Assembly: GCA_016800925.1 (NCBI GenBank)
Contig: JABCPU010000058.1
Coordinates: forward strand, 62,001 to 126,000
Source of the DNA: Suillus spraguei
Taxonomy: Eukaryota; Basidiomycota; Agaricomycetes; Boletales; Suillaceae
Length of the DNA stretch: 64,000 nucleotides
Direction: 5' to 3'
Part shown: one piece after another, positions 1 to 12,000 of the stretch
Numbering within the stretch: position 1 is the first letter of the stretch
Layout of the letters: each line of letters opens with the position of its first letter
The notes under the pieces: model-generated
Told to the model about the DNA's origin: nothing
Database searches by the model: none
Seen by the model: only the letters and a program-made list of their open reading frames with translations
Made by a program: the position numbers and the translations under genes

Positions 1-2226
1 TTCCAATAGAATCGTGTATCTGTATCTCAATTGTTACCAAAGCTGGTGTAATGCATTCTCTAAACCTCACCTGTGTTACCGGACATTATGCCCGGGCTCA
101 CGATGATCGCATCTGAACCAGAAATATTTCTATGGGAGTTGTAGACCGCCTTGATAGTCCCAGATAAAAGCTGAAACGGTGCAGCGTCTTCGCCAGACGG
201 AGTGAGTGGTGCTGGCTCCAAGCCGTCACCAAACGCAGCAGAGAGGGTCAAGGTGCCATATGAAGGCGCATCCTCATTGGAAATACGTTTACCGAACGCA
301 GTGTAGGACAAATTGAAGTCATTTGCGAGAGATCCCAACAATTCGATATCGCGCACTTTTGTGGCGGCGATAGAACTAGAGATAAGATTGGAAATATCAA
401 CGACGATATTCGTTCGCACCAAAAGTCCTACCTTTCTGTAGAAATCCGGTGATTTACAATGGCCCATGCCTGTTCTGGGAGAGCATTCACTTTCACTCCG
501 CCGTCCACGAGATCAATAGCTTGAGTGGTACCGACAAGACTCATGAAAGCACGATTCTTGAAGAGTTCCTGCTCAGCGGCACGAAGTGCTCCATCACAGT
601 GCTCTGCACGTAACATGTGTTCCTTTAACGAGGAACTGATTCCTGGTGCGTGTTGAGCCATGCATTGAGCGCTCCTGTAAGTCGGTGATCCTCTTGTCTG
701 CAGAAAGTGTCAATGCATCATCACGGTCAGTCTCTTAAAGCTCACCAGGTGGACCTCGAAGGGGTTTTTCTCGTACTGTACAAGGAGCTCTGCAAGTATA
801 CCGATGCTCTTAGAAAATTAGAAACGATTGGTGAAGAATTGAGTATGAGAAAGCTTACTGTATGAGGTGGAGGAAGACTAGAATGACCACCGGGAGATGT
901 AACTTTGATTCGGACGTTCAAACTACCTTTCTCGGCAATTGCAGGTACTGCAATAACACGGCCATATACCTCACTGTACCCAGCTGTCAACCAGAACCCC
1001 GTTATTCATCATGTTAGTTAGTTCAACAATAACTCACAGCCTTCGTCGATAAGCATGGTAAAGGCATTTTCTCCAAATCTCTCTAGCATTTCGGTAGCTA
1101 GGGAATGCGCACCCTTGAACCGGTATTCAGTGTCAACGCGCTAACGTAGTTTTAGCAACTTACCCGCATTCCACTCACTTCCTCGTCAAATCCTGACGCG
1201 ATCACAACCGTGCGAGTCGGCTTGAAGCCGTTCTCTAGCATAGATTCAATTGCCGACCTACGGCAATCAGTTTACTTGTGTTGAACTTCTCAAAGACACA
1301 AACATGATTCCTAGACGCAATAAATGAGTTCAGGAATAGAATTAGGTGTTGAAAACACTACCGATTAGACCGCTCTTATCATCGCACGACCCGCGACCCC
1401 AAAGGCTCTCCCCTGCCATACCAGTCAAAACATGCTACCCATCATGAAATTACTGACCATCAAAGTAGCCGGAGAATGGAGGATGCTGCCATTCATTAAT
1501 TGTCGTTTCTAAGACAGGGACCACATCTGGCGGCCAATAAGTCATCAGTATAGAAATATGTATGAACTTACCTTGGTGAGCAGCGAGGAGGAGTGGCTTC
1601 AAAGCACTGTCTGAGCCTTTCCATACGTATAATAGTCCGTATTTATTGACTTTCGTAAGTTCCAAGTTTGAGTGACTGACACGATGCAAAGTTGTGAACT
1701 GGGAAACTGAACAAATTGACAATACGGAAAAAATTACTCACAGTAAAGGGAATGAATCTTTCAGATAATCATGTAATGGGAGGAACTTCTCCCAAACGGG
1801 CTCTGTCACATCTCCCATGTCATCGAATGTTTCCGTGCTGTATTGGGTATATTTAGCACGGACACCCAGCATATTGGAGGCGGAACAAACGCACGGAATC
1901 CGCACAGCTCCCCCAAGCCAGTCTATGGCTCTCACTTTAAACTCCTCGGTACTGTACGCGTGTTGAAGACTTTCCCAGATCTCCACATTCTTCTTGGGAA
2001 CAAGTTCATCCGCCTGAGGACACAAATCTATGCCATTCTCGAGGGTGCTGACAGGAAAATTGTTCCAGGGACTTTTGACGAAGTATGTTGAAACAGAGAT
2101 TGCGAGTGCAGCAAGTGTGATCTTGAATGTGATAGCCTTGGCCTTCGAAAACTTCGTAGTGGATGTGCGGGCGTTAACACCTGGAAGCTCGTCAGCTACC
2201 TTCTCGACTAGGTTAGCTTGTGACAT
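1..2226 (-). CDS. CPS1: Carboxypeptidase S-like M20 metallopeptidase, copy A (3' end outside window)
   Basis: Zinc-dependent exopeptidase of the M20 family, like yeast vacuolar carboxypeptidase S, which releases C-terminal residues from peptides. The ATG is at 2226. A single hydrophobic segment follows about 30 residues in (residues about 33-50), giving a type II membrane anchor. Conserved blocks then follow in order across several exons: VRIP / FDDMGDV, AAHQ-DVVPV (metal His and Asp, split by an intron), GRGSCDDKSG, SGFDEEVSG (catalytic Glu pair), LIDEG, SPGGHSSLPPPHT, and PGIMSGNT near the C terminus. The last exon visible resumes as DTRFYWK and leaves the window at base 1, so the C terminus is missing here. 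Metal ligands in the visible part are present, so it should be active. It forms a head-to-tail tandem with copy B 300 bp upstream and shares its intron positions, which indicates a local duplication. Confidence 0.9.
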
Positions 2227-2532
2227 GTTGTGCGATGGAAGCCTGAAAACCCCTTGAAAAACAAGATTTTCCTTCTTTCAAGCTGGGGACTGATAGGCTA
2301 AGGAAAGACCGCCACTAACTGGCAACTATGATTTTACGGGCCTTTTGGATATCCATTAATATCACAACAAGTCAGAGGGTCATGTGTCATGTGAAGGTTC
2401 AGTACTAGTACCCGAAGGCTGTCGTGACTCGTGGGACGTATCTTATCCGTAGACCGGATTCACCAATTTCAAATGTTATTGAAAACCAATACTTTTTCGC
2501 CACATAAAACGTATTGAGTAGACTCTCTAATC
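2227..2532. promoter_or_regulatory. Spacer between tandem carboxypeptidase genes
   Basis: This 306-bp stretch must hold the 3' UTR of copy B and the promoter of copy A, since both are on the minus strand. I see no clear TATA box, repeat or additional reading frame. Confidence 0.4.
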
Positions 2533-5000
2533 TCAGGGCAGCTCCGATTCATCAACGTTAAGAATAAGTGTGGTGAAAAATCGAATCATTTCAACGAAGT
2601 TGCTAATCTTGATGGCTGTCATTGGATCATGTATCGAATACGTTTCATGGAAGGAAAAAGATCAAGTCTCACCCTCGTTGACGGTGTGTACCCCAGAAAC
2701 GAGGCTTCCACCCTGAGCACCGTCTGTATGGCCATAGCGGAAGATGTGCTCGGTCAGTTTCCAATAGTACCTCGTGTCTATCAAGGGCGTAAGGATCATA
2801 TACTAGTGATGGCCAAACACATATCGCTGACCTGTGTTGCCTGACATAATTCCGGGACTGATGATCAAGCTATCATCATCCGAAAGACCTCTGTGAGAGT
2901 TATACGCAGCTCTGATGGTACCAGATAACAATTGGTAAGGCAAGGCGTCATGTCCAGTGGGTGAGACTGGGGCAGGCTCAAGTCCATGCGTATAAGCTTC
3001 AGACAGTGTCAAGGTGCCAAACGCGGGAGCGTCAGCATCAGTTATCCTAGCACCGAAGGCGGTATATGATAGGTTGAATTGGCTTGCTAGCGATGTGAGC
3101 AGCTCAGTGTCACGCTTTTGCGTTGCACTGACGGAACTAGACTCGATGTTAGCACGCGACTGCGCAATAGCGATTAATCACCAACCTCTGCGTCGAAATG
3201 CGGTGGTTCACTACAGCCCAAGCTTGTTCTGGCAAAGCATTGACCTTTACCCCTCCATGAATGAGGTCAATAGCTTGAGTGGTTCCGACAAGATTCTTGA
3301 ATGTCGGGTTCTTGAAGAGTTCCTGCTCAGCGCGACGAAGAGCAAGTTCATTATGTTCTGCGTAAATAATGTCTCTTCGCAGTGATGCGGGAAGGTCAGG
3401 TGTGTGAACAAGACACCGTGCAATCTTGTACGTCGGTGAACCTCTTTCCTGCAAGATTTGCGCGAGTTATTACATTGTCCCATTGGTGATCCGGAACTTA
3501 CAAGATGAACTTCAAATGGATTTCTCTCAATATTGACGAGCATGTCCGCCAGTATGCCAATGCTCTATGTTGACATGAGCACTCAACCATTAATTCCAGA
3601 GCAAAAACCTACAGTGTGAAGCGGTGGAAGACTTGAGTGGCCACCAGGAGATGCAACATTTATCATTACATCCATATAGCCTTTCTCAGAAATGCCGGGA
3701 GTCGCGATGACTCGGCCAAACTGTTCGCCATACCCAGCTGTAACCCAAAGCAGTGCCAGTTAGGAATGTCTAGCTGGTGGTAAAGAGAGCATCATCTCAC
3801 AGCCTTCATCCACTAGCATAGCATAACCGTTTTCACCGAACATCTCCAGTAACACTGGTGCCAACATTTGAGCGCCCTATTGATGGTTCAGCCTAGTTGT
3901 CAAACTGTGGGTTGATGTCCTTACGTGAAGGCCGCTGGTCTCCTCGTCGAACCCAGATGCCAAAACTATGGTTCGGGTTGGCCGAAACTTGTTCTCCAGC
4001 ATATTCTCCATGGCAGACCTAACGCAAAACATAAGTTAAAGCGAGAAAAAGGCTGTGAAATATATTATACATGATGCCTGTGCATCCGTGATCAACCAGA
4101 CATACAGCGCACATGACCTGCGAAGGGCTCACCTATCAGCCCGCTTTTATCGTCTTGTGAGCCGCGTCCCCATATTCTCTCACCTATCATGCTGATTAGA
4201 GGTTATCGGATAATCGTAAGAGAACACACGGACCATCGAAGTACCCAGAAAAAGGTGGATGTTGCCATTGGTCAATTGTAGTATCTTCCACGGGAACAAC
4301 GTCTGTATCACAAAAATTCTAGGGACTCATCACGCAAGAACGGTGCTAAGCTCACCCTGATGGGCTGCAAGTAAGAGTGGCTTGAGAGAACTGCTTGTTC
4401 CTTTCCATACGTATATCAGGCCATATGTATTGACTTTCGTCACCTCAAGGGAAGCATGGCTGTACAATTACAAGGATAGTCAATCTAGGCACAATGAACT
4501 AGAAGTCCACCTACACCAGTGGAAAGGCCTTCAACAAATAGTCGTGAAAAGCACCAAATTTCTCCCAACGTGGGTCAGTCCCCACAGGGCCCATCTGATC
4601 ATATGATTCTGTTCTATGTAGTACCCGTGAGTGTTCTGGTGGGCTCGCAATGTGAATTATAAGCCTACGGGATTCTAACAGCCCCTGCAAGCCAGTCCAC
4701 CGCCCTCATCTTAAATGCATCTGTTTCATAAGTGTCGCCCAAAGCCTTCCACAAAGCACCGTTAGACTTTGGGATAAGCTCAGACACCTGAGGGCAGATA
4801 TCTGCATTGACTTCCTGGTGGGAGTGGTACGGCCTAATGCCACATGGTCTCATCCATAGAAAAGTGGATGCGCATACAGCCAGTACCACCAGACCCGCCC
4901 TCAGTGTTACTAGCCTGCCGCTCGACAACGTCCTACCAGTAGTACGCGGCGGCAAGACACCAGGGAGAAACTCGTTTGTTTTTTCGTTCGTGGCAGGCAT
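2533..5000 (-). CDS. CPS1: Carboxypeptidase S-like M20 metallopeptidase, copy B
   Basis: Complete paralogue of copy A. The true start is the ATG at 5000; the frame is open further up but only with a TTG at 5015. Residues about 30-45 form the membrane anchor, followed by PQVSELIPKSN, VRIP (intron), the GSQDDKSGLIG-type block, SGFDEETSGL, the GGHSSLPPLHT-type block, and PGIMSGNT (intron) DTRYYWKLT. The last intron joins VNE to AIKISNFVEMIRFF, and the protein ends at the TGA at 2533-2535 after VDESELP. The metal-binding and catalytic Asp/Glu/His blocks are all readable, so this looks functional. It lies upstream of copy A in the same direction. As a family these enzymes act in the vacuole and help recover nitrogen; that role is inferred. 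Confidence 0.9.
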
Positions 5001-5230
5001 ATTAGATATCAACAAGAGCTAAGCCGAAGTACTTACAGTATTACTTATATATATTACGGTCCGGGTAATACGGATCTTCGGACCCCGCGCTGGGCCATGA
5101 GACCTGTTGGTTGAGTGCTCAGTGCCAAGCTTTTTTATTCTCGACGGTCACATGACCTGTCAACCCACTGGACAAGGAACAAATCGGACCGTGTGTCATA
5201 CTGGTACTCGATGACAAAACTTTCTTGGGG

Positions 5231-5238
5231 TCTAAGTA
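5231..5238 (+). promoter_or_regulatory. Degraded TATA box of the pseudogene copy
   Basis: TCTAAGTA sits exactly where the intact orphan gene has TATAAATA (26014-26021). The flanking bases match (GTAYAARTACGG context). Two substitutions destroy the box, which fits a copy that is no longer expressed. Confidence 0.5.
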
Positions 5239-5249
5239 CGGCGTGTTCT

Positions 5250-6690
5250 CGTATACGAATCTCAGTTCAGTGGTTCCCCTTTTCCATGTGCACACCAGCA
5301 TATTCTTACAATATTCACCTCTCTCAATCAGCGTGATCTCTCCTGTTATGACCATTGCTGCCCACGTCGCGGCCACTGGCCTCCTTACGGTCTCTTGTTT
5401 TAAATGGACTACTGTCAACCATATTGTTCAGGCCCTGTCCAAAGTAGAGAATGCTTCCGTTGGCCTTATTGTATAAGTGCTTTGTCTGCTTGTCGACGAT
5501 CACGCTGGTTCTTGCTACCGACACAGCTGCACAGAGAATTCTCAGCAAGTGACCCAAGCATATGCACGCCACTCCAAAGATACCGACTCCAATTCCCCAT
5601 CCACTTATGATAACGCCAACTCAATTACACCTCGGTCGTCTCCGTCTCCATCTTCATTGCGTTTATGTAATTGAATCGACGCAAACAATACCCATCCTAA
5701 TTTCTACTTGTATGCTTAATGACAACACCACCTCCGCTACGCCTAAGGTTCTCGGACTGTATCATTTACAACCATTTCAACCTTCAACTCTATCGCGTTT
5801 AATCAAATCAGCGGAAACAACGTCCACCCACCCTAATAAAGTGCTCTAATACTTGCATCACTCTCACTTCACCTGACCTTACCGCAAGCATTTGTCTATC
5901 GATTCCAGTACCACTCTTGTACCCCATGACAACGACTCGGTTAGTACCAACGTCTTCTCGGGTGATGCATCGGATGCTAACGACTGTGAGGCGTTCAATG
6001 ACGAAAGCACTATCCACAAGGTAAGGCACAGTGTATCCTCAGTTTCTACATCACCTGACGTTTGAGTCTTTAGGACGATTGTAACCTCGAAAAGATTCTG
6101 CGCCAAAACCCACTCCCGATATTCTAATGGCGCGAAGGAAGCTCTCACTCCAGATGGCCCGCCTTGTCCTTCAACGTTTCGACCACTCATTCTAGTCACC
6201 GACTGCGATACGACACCCACTATCGTTCATTCTCTTTGCACCCTGAATCTGTCTACTCTATAGACGCATTGACATGATATATGCCGGCGTTCTCTCTCTC
6301 TCCGATGGTCTGTCTACCGATCCTTGCGTCGCTCTTCCTGAATTCGGCTTTACAATAGACGCCTTGGATCATCGAAGCTGCAGCCTCTGATCCCAGTGGA
6401 CTAGGGCTAAGGTTATGCGCAGTGTTCTCTCGAGTGTGTTGGGATGATGCTAGCTACAGCAGAGCTGATCGAACATGCGTGTCACTGACTAAGCTGCGGA
6501 AGGTCTGACCCATGCCTTGGGTCGGTCTACTGGTTACAAATCTCACCACAGCCTAAGTGATTTAAGGTTACCTCCACGCTAATACACACTTATGCACGGC
6601 ATATCTCCGATGTCAGGTTGCAAGTTGTATGAAGCCTATCGGCTAGCGATTACGACCCGGAACTTCACTGCCCACGAAGTCGGGAGCGCC
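5250..6690 (+). pseudogene. Decayed copy of the orphan gene found at 26123-27417
   Basis: The stretch aligns by eye, in the same orientation, with the 5' leader, both exons and the 3' flank of the intact orphan gene about 20.7 kb away. The leader before the ATG (CCAGCATATTCTTACAAT) is shared. The start ATGACCATT at 5348 and the early codons survive (TVSCFK block). GTATAC has become GTATAA at about 5473, a premature stop. The repeat motif DALTRR is broken by TGA at about 6274. Several deletions occur, including fusion of the third DAL repeat to the LKPLIL block near 6370. Homology continues past the stop into the 3' flank (CTCCGATGTCAGGT near 6608). A 767-bp inverted-repeat element lies 240 bp downstream. 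Confidence 0.8.
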
Positions 6691-6930
6691 TCTAGAAACA
6701 TTTCTGCTGTCATCATCTCCACCACCTCCCATAATGCCTCGTCAATTTTCCGGTATTATGCAAACTCTCTAGCGTTCATCTCGTCAACGGAGAAAGGTTA
6801 CCTACTAAATTTCCCGCCTTCATAAATTCTTTTATCATCATCATACCCTTACTTGTTGTCTATTTCCGAGTGGGAGCGCCGTTGAACGATATGGTCACAC
6901 AAGCATATAGTGATTTTCGTCTGAATGGGA

Positions 6931-7697
6931 GTATTAAAATATGACTCTCGACGTCACTTTCGTACGTACTCATCCTTTTCTTTTACATATGTACGCCATC
7001 ACTCCTTGTTACACGCCTCATACACGTTTACAATTGAGTCTCCGTCTCAATCAGTGTATTAATTCCTCCCTCTATTGAATATTCTCGGTCTTTTGATCCA
7101 AGACCAAGGTGAGCTCCCTTATTCATGGTTCAATTTCCTGACTATTACTCTACCTAGTCCCTGCTCCGTTCCTAGGTATGATTCATAGCTGGTATAGTCT
7201 TTCGATCTAAGACTGAGTCCCTGCTCCATTCCTAGTCCGAGCTTCTCCATATCCTGAGAGCAAACTTGAAAGTCTGTGTTCGACTGCGAGGTGTCGAAGG
7301 CAATCTTCCTGTCCCAGAGTCACTAGCAGCATGCAACAGCCGGTGATGGCTGCTGTGGATCATTGATGGATCTAGCTTCATGCCTTTCCTGGCTTGATTC
7401 ATCATGTTGTAAACCTCGCTACTCAGGGATTTCGGGTCTGGGATATAATTCTTGGAGCCGAATGTTATGCCAAACTAAGAATAGAGCAGGGATTCAGTTT
7501 CGGATTGAAAGACTATTAGCTACGAATCATACCTAGGAACGGAGCAGGGACTAGGTAGAGTAATAGGTAGAGTAATAGATTGAGACGGAGAATCAATGGC
7601 AAACGTGTATGAGGCGTGCAACAAGGAGTTATTGCGTACGTGAAAGAAAAGGATGACTACGGACGAAAGTGACGTCGAGAGTCATATATTTTAATAC
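6931..7697. mobile_element. Fold-back element with long terminal inverted repeats (non-autonomous)
   Basis: The left arm begins GTATTAAAATATGACTCTCG at 6931. The right arm ends with its reverse complement at 7697. The similarity runs on for more than 200 bp inward: ACTCTCGACGTCACTTTCGT, CACGCCTCATACACGTTT, CTCCGTCTCAAT, TACCTAGTCCCTGCTCCGTT, CCTAGGTATGATTC and AGTCTTTC all recur inverted. A central unpaired part of about 230 bp has no coding frame. The arms differ by small indels, so the insertion is not recent. No transposase is present. I could not fix a target-site duplication; a short one such as TA or TTA is possible. Confidence 0.8.
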
Positions 7698-8046
7698 ACA
7701 GTAGTATGCGCTGCACACAGCCGATATTATCGTCAAGGTATTGAGTGGAATGGTCTACTAACAGAGCACGTGGGATTGCGTGCGTGCAGGGACGCGTGCA
7801 GGTACTGGACTGGTAGCGGGAGTTGTTTGTCGTACATTTCAGCGCGCTATTGAAAACAAAAGCTTGAGGCCTTAATATCCAATATGCCCGTGTGCGTCCC
7901 ATTCTTTAAATTTACAAGAAACGTAACAAGCTAAATTCAAATTCAACGCCAAGCTACCCTGGCGACACCGCATTAGGAAGGTGTCGTAGTTCACTGTGGA
8001 GATGGGTTAGTTGGAGACAACTCAATCGAGGACCATCAGCTCACTT
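7698..8046. other. Gene-free spacer
   Basis: About 350 bp between the inverted-repeat element and the 3' end of the YqcI/YcgG-family gene. It contains one CACGTG at about 7768 and no frame I would defend. Confidence 0.4.
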
Positions 8047-9081
8047 TCATGTGGCAATGACGTCTGATTTACTGAGTTTTTCATATTGACACGGCGCTGG
8101 AATATTTTCATCCAACAAGAAGTACTGCTTGGACTCCCGCGATCCTTTCTCGCCGTAGTTCTTCAACTCGGGGCTGACGGGGATGGGATCATACTTGGTG
8201 AGGAGAGTACGAACTTTCGCAATCGCACTGACGCGCTTGGCATCAGTGCTGAAGAGAATGTCAAAAATCCACTTTGGCTGGAAGACTATTGTCAGGCCCG
8301 GCGCATAACGCGTGCGCCTGACTTCGTGAGCAGGGGTTTGGATGACAGTAAAGAATTTTTCTCCGCCAAAGCAGAAGCACCATTTATCCGTGTCAATGTC
8401 CCGGGGTATATTTGATGGCCAGGGCTTGTAATCAAGCTTGGCGAGACCATTGAGAAGCTCCCAGAACAGAGTATTGTATTCCTCTACGGTTCGTGAGTCG
8501 TCGCCATTTTGCTTGGCAAGAAGAACAAGGGAGGTATTGGGGCCGAGCTGGCGAGCTCGAGGGAGGTATATAGCAAGTCCCTTGGCAAGAGTACGGATAT
8601 GGCGTGGGTCTGACAGGTCATCCGAGTCAATGAACAAATAGAGTTGGTCATCAGATTTAAAGCCCTTTGTGGCATAGATGCAGGGATATATTATTGTTTC
8701 ATCGAGGAGAACTGCCTTATAGTCTTCGTATGCATTACGTTGCCACGTTCCTTGTGGAAATGCTGCAGTGACTTGCGATCTGAAATGAATAAAATATCAG
8801 ACTACGGCTTCGAAGGAGCGTACAGGTCCGTACCTTGTCAAAGGATTACCCTGTTGGTCTGCTTGTTCGCCGCAAAATGCAGCTCGAATGAAACACTATT
8901 CGTTGATATTCAGTTCATCTATGACTGGTGACCAAAGATGTCTCATACGGACAATGAAGGAGGATAATGTATCACGGAGTGCCTGCGGGACACTTCGACA
9001 TTTGATTGAGGCAATATTGACGAGAAGTGTAATCATGATGCCTCCAATGAACAATACAGCTGAAGGGTAGGTGTCGAACAT
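8047..9081 (-). CDS. YqcI/YcgG family protein
   Basis: Protein of the YqcI/YcgG family, whose biochemical function is not established. The main exon encodes SFKSDDQLYLFIDSDD-like sequence, TLFWELLNGLAKLD, the signature FGGEKFFTV, then TIVFQPKWIFDIL and GEKGSRESKQYFLLDEN, matching the family's C-terminal half. An upstream exon reads FIRAAFCGEQADQQGNPLTR and joins in phase through an intron (donor GTACGG, acceptor TTTCAG) to SQVTAAFPQGTWQRNAYEDYK. The stop is at 8047-8049. The first exon is uncertain: the frame before FIRAAF is closed, so another exon must precede it. The ATG at 9081 opens a frame with a hydrophobic stretch that may or may not be part of this gene. The neighbouring genes give no operon-like hint. 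The family is common in bacteria and patchy in fungi. Confidence 0.75.
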
Positions 9082-12000
9082 GGTTGAGATTGGAGTGTCG
9101 GAAGTTGGAGTAGTGCTGGTGAGCTGGAGTGCTGTAATGTTAGTGGAGTTTTTATATGTCTTAAAATCAACTCTGACGCGCACGAAACCAAAAAAGCTGC
9201 GTGACCAGGTGATGATGCAGATTTTTTGTCCAACTGAGATGCAGCATCACAAACCAAGATCAAATGATTGCCTTGTGAAACAGGCTGTGAGTGGCTAGTG
9301 ACGTCACGCAAACAATTTATGTGTGTGTCTCACATACAACGGGACCTACAAAGTTAGAGTATCATCAATGACGCGATCAGGGAGAATGTCTGACGCAGTA
9401 GTGATTGCATCTTCATTTGGGAGATCTTATTGAGACCAGCCCTGTAACTTAGCGAGGTCAGCCATGCTTCAGACCTGTGAGAAAGATCATGATGTACATG
9501 TAGGTCGAGCACTTACTTTCTACAATTTGTGTCTGAAATTGTGATTTTTTAGTTATCACTTCGTTCCAGTAGTTCGCACATGACTTCGCCATTTGGAGAT
9601 CAAGCCAAGATGAGTTGCTAACCGTACGTGCCACGCCCGTAACAACCTAAACCGAGACAAACCACGTCGTACACGGCATATCATCAAGATACCTTGAAAC
9701 GAGCCGACACTGGTCACAACTATAAATCAGAAATATGCATGATTTCCTGAGAATACTAGCCCCTTGTAAAGCGGATTCAATGATTCGAATGGAATGCACG
9801 ACAACTCACTGGTTACAGCGGACAGGCAAGAATTTTTGGTTCGCGATCCAAGGAGAACAAATATAGATGTCATGGAATGGTGCCTTGGAGGATGTTGATG
9901 ATGGCGTAACTGGCGCCAGCGCACGTTCACCCTGGTCCCTGTAACTTTCGTGTTCACTTCCTGATTTGTTAAAGAACATCGTCAAATGGCTGCCTGGAAT
10001 AGTCTTTACAATCTGTGTGTACAAAAAATATCAATGACGATCAGCAATTTTTGAATCACCTGATAGTTCGCCTTGGATTGTCGACGAAGATTGTAATTTT
10101 TGGGCTTCACATCCGTGGCAGCACCCACTACCTCGAGTCTGTACATGTGTCACCCTTCCAGAGGAGTCTCATATGACACAGTACAAGCGAGAGTTATCTC
10201 GTGTGAAGTTTGCACTCGTGGACCACTAAATGAATTTAAATCATACAAATACTTATTTGAAAATTGCCACAAGGTAGAAGAGTCTGGAATATTTTGATTT
10301 CAAGCCTCTCACACACACAAGCTCAATCACACTACGTTAGCAAATTCAGTACGATAGCCACCTGACATTAACTTTTACTTTGAAACCAAAAAGATCGAGT
10401 TACAACTGCATTCGCGCCGGCCGGGTCATGACTCACACGACGTGTCAAACAGGTGGCATAGTAGCATTAGAACATAATGATGTCATGGTATTTCACTTTC
10501 ATTTTGGAAGCAGATCCAAAGTCTCCATATCTCCTTTACCTTTGCGCACTTTCTTGCAGCGTCGTGCGCGATCCTCGGACACTTGCATGCAGGGGTGCCA
10601 GTTGTACACCCACTTCCCCTGCATGCTCCTGACACGTACGTTGTCCGTATGTTCATTGACAATTAGACACTACGTCCTCTGTTAGGTTTGAGACCGGTGT
10701 GGTGTATACTACCACAGCTCCTATGAGTCTCTCTCGGATATGATCACAGTTGTTGTGTTAATGTATCCTCTCCGATCGTGTCTACCCCTCCTCGCGTTTC
10801 CTGAGACACCCCCGCCTCATGCTTGTCTTCAAGTTACCTCCTACTTTTTCTCGCTACTTTCCCGTATCTCTTTTGCTCTTTTGTTCTTCTGCATCTCTCT
10901 CACTTGCTGGGCGCCGTCGCATACTCCCACAGCCTTCCTATTTCATTGTATTTTTATTTCTGTTGTCCAGTTCATCTGGTTGGTTAGGTGGGGTTCTCAA
11001 ACCATACATCCATTTGGGCAAGACATTCTTCATCTCCTCGTCTCATACCTCGTCAATCCGTACAACCCTCGACTAGTTAGTTTCATCATAGATTCATCTC
11101 TGGCATGTACTTTTTTGTTTTTGTTTCGTTCTTTGGTTTCTTTATTGGTACGAAATAGATATTGGACTCATCCACTCGTACCACTTGTACGTATTTTAGT
11201 TCTTCTATTTTCTCCCCGTTGTAGTTCTTTCACTTTCGTCATAGACTTGATATTTTCCATTATCTTCATTCCCTTCTTCGCATAGAAATCTTTGGTCTAT
11301 TTTCTCCCTTACTGGTAGGAACGGGTCCATTGGAATTAATTATGCACGGACTGCTGATCTTGTTATTTCATCAATTTCGTCACATTAGACTTTATTTTTG
11401 TGCATGTACGACGACGATTATCATTGACAGCACAGTCTTGAATACATTTTTATTGCACCGTGCAAGTTTCAAATACTTTATAGTCCACCGTTCTATCTTG
11501 AGCTCCACACTGGTAGGATTTACAAATAATTTTTCACAGCCCATGCATTTTTGGACATTGAGACGAGCTCCAGCACCTGGAGGTACTTGGCAGATGTCTG
11601 GACTAACTTCCAGGCGGGAGTGGTACAACCCAATCATAATGCTGTTAGTACCCGTCCGATGTGATACGAACTAAGTAGATGCCGCACGCAGTAAGATACT
11701 ATAGCTACTGTACAATCAGACATTGTCAGTACCACTGTGCCAGTATTCTGCCATTCGACGACATCCTGTGTAGCGGCTGGATGCTGTCAGACAAAGGGGA
11801 ATACACGAATCAGGAACGACGTCATCGATATCGGACCACGTATCGTCGAGCGCAGCCGAATGTCGAGATCGGCGCGTCCTGAGCCGAACTCCGAGTCTCA
11901 TCCTTATCCTACATATAATTTTTCTCTTTCCTATCTGACCTATACTATAAAACACGCGTATCGTCGTAGAAACCTCTGTCTCTTATACGATACTGAGATA

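Noticed and set aside
7657..7902. 81-codon minus-strand frame
   Set aside because: It straddles the right border of the inverted-repeat element and resembles nothing.
10740..11285. 181-codon hydrophobic frame
   Set aside because: The strand is C/T-rich, which by itself yields Leu/Phe/Ser/Val runs; there is no exon structure or family, and part of it is a repeat fragment.
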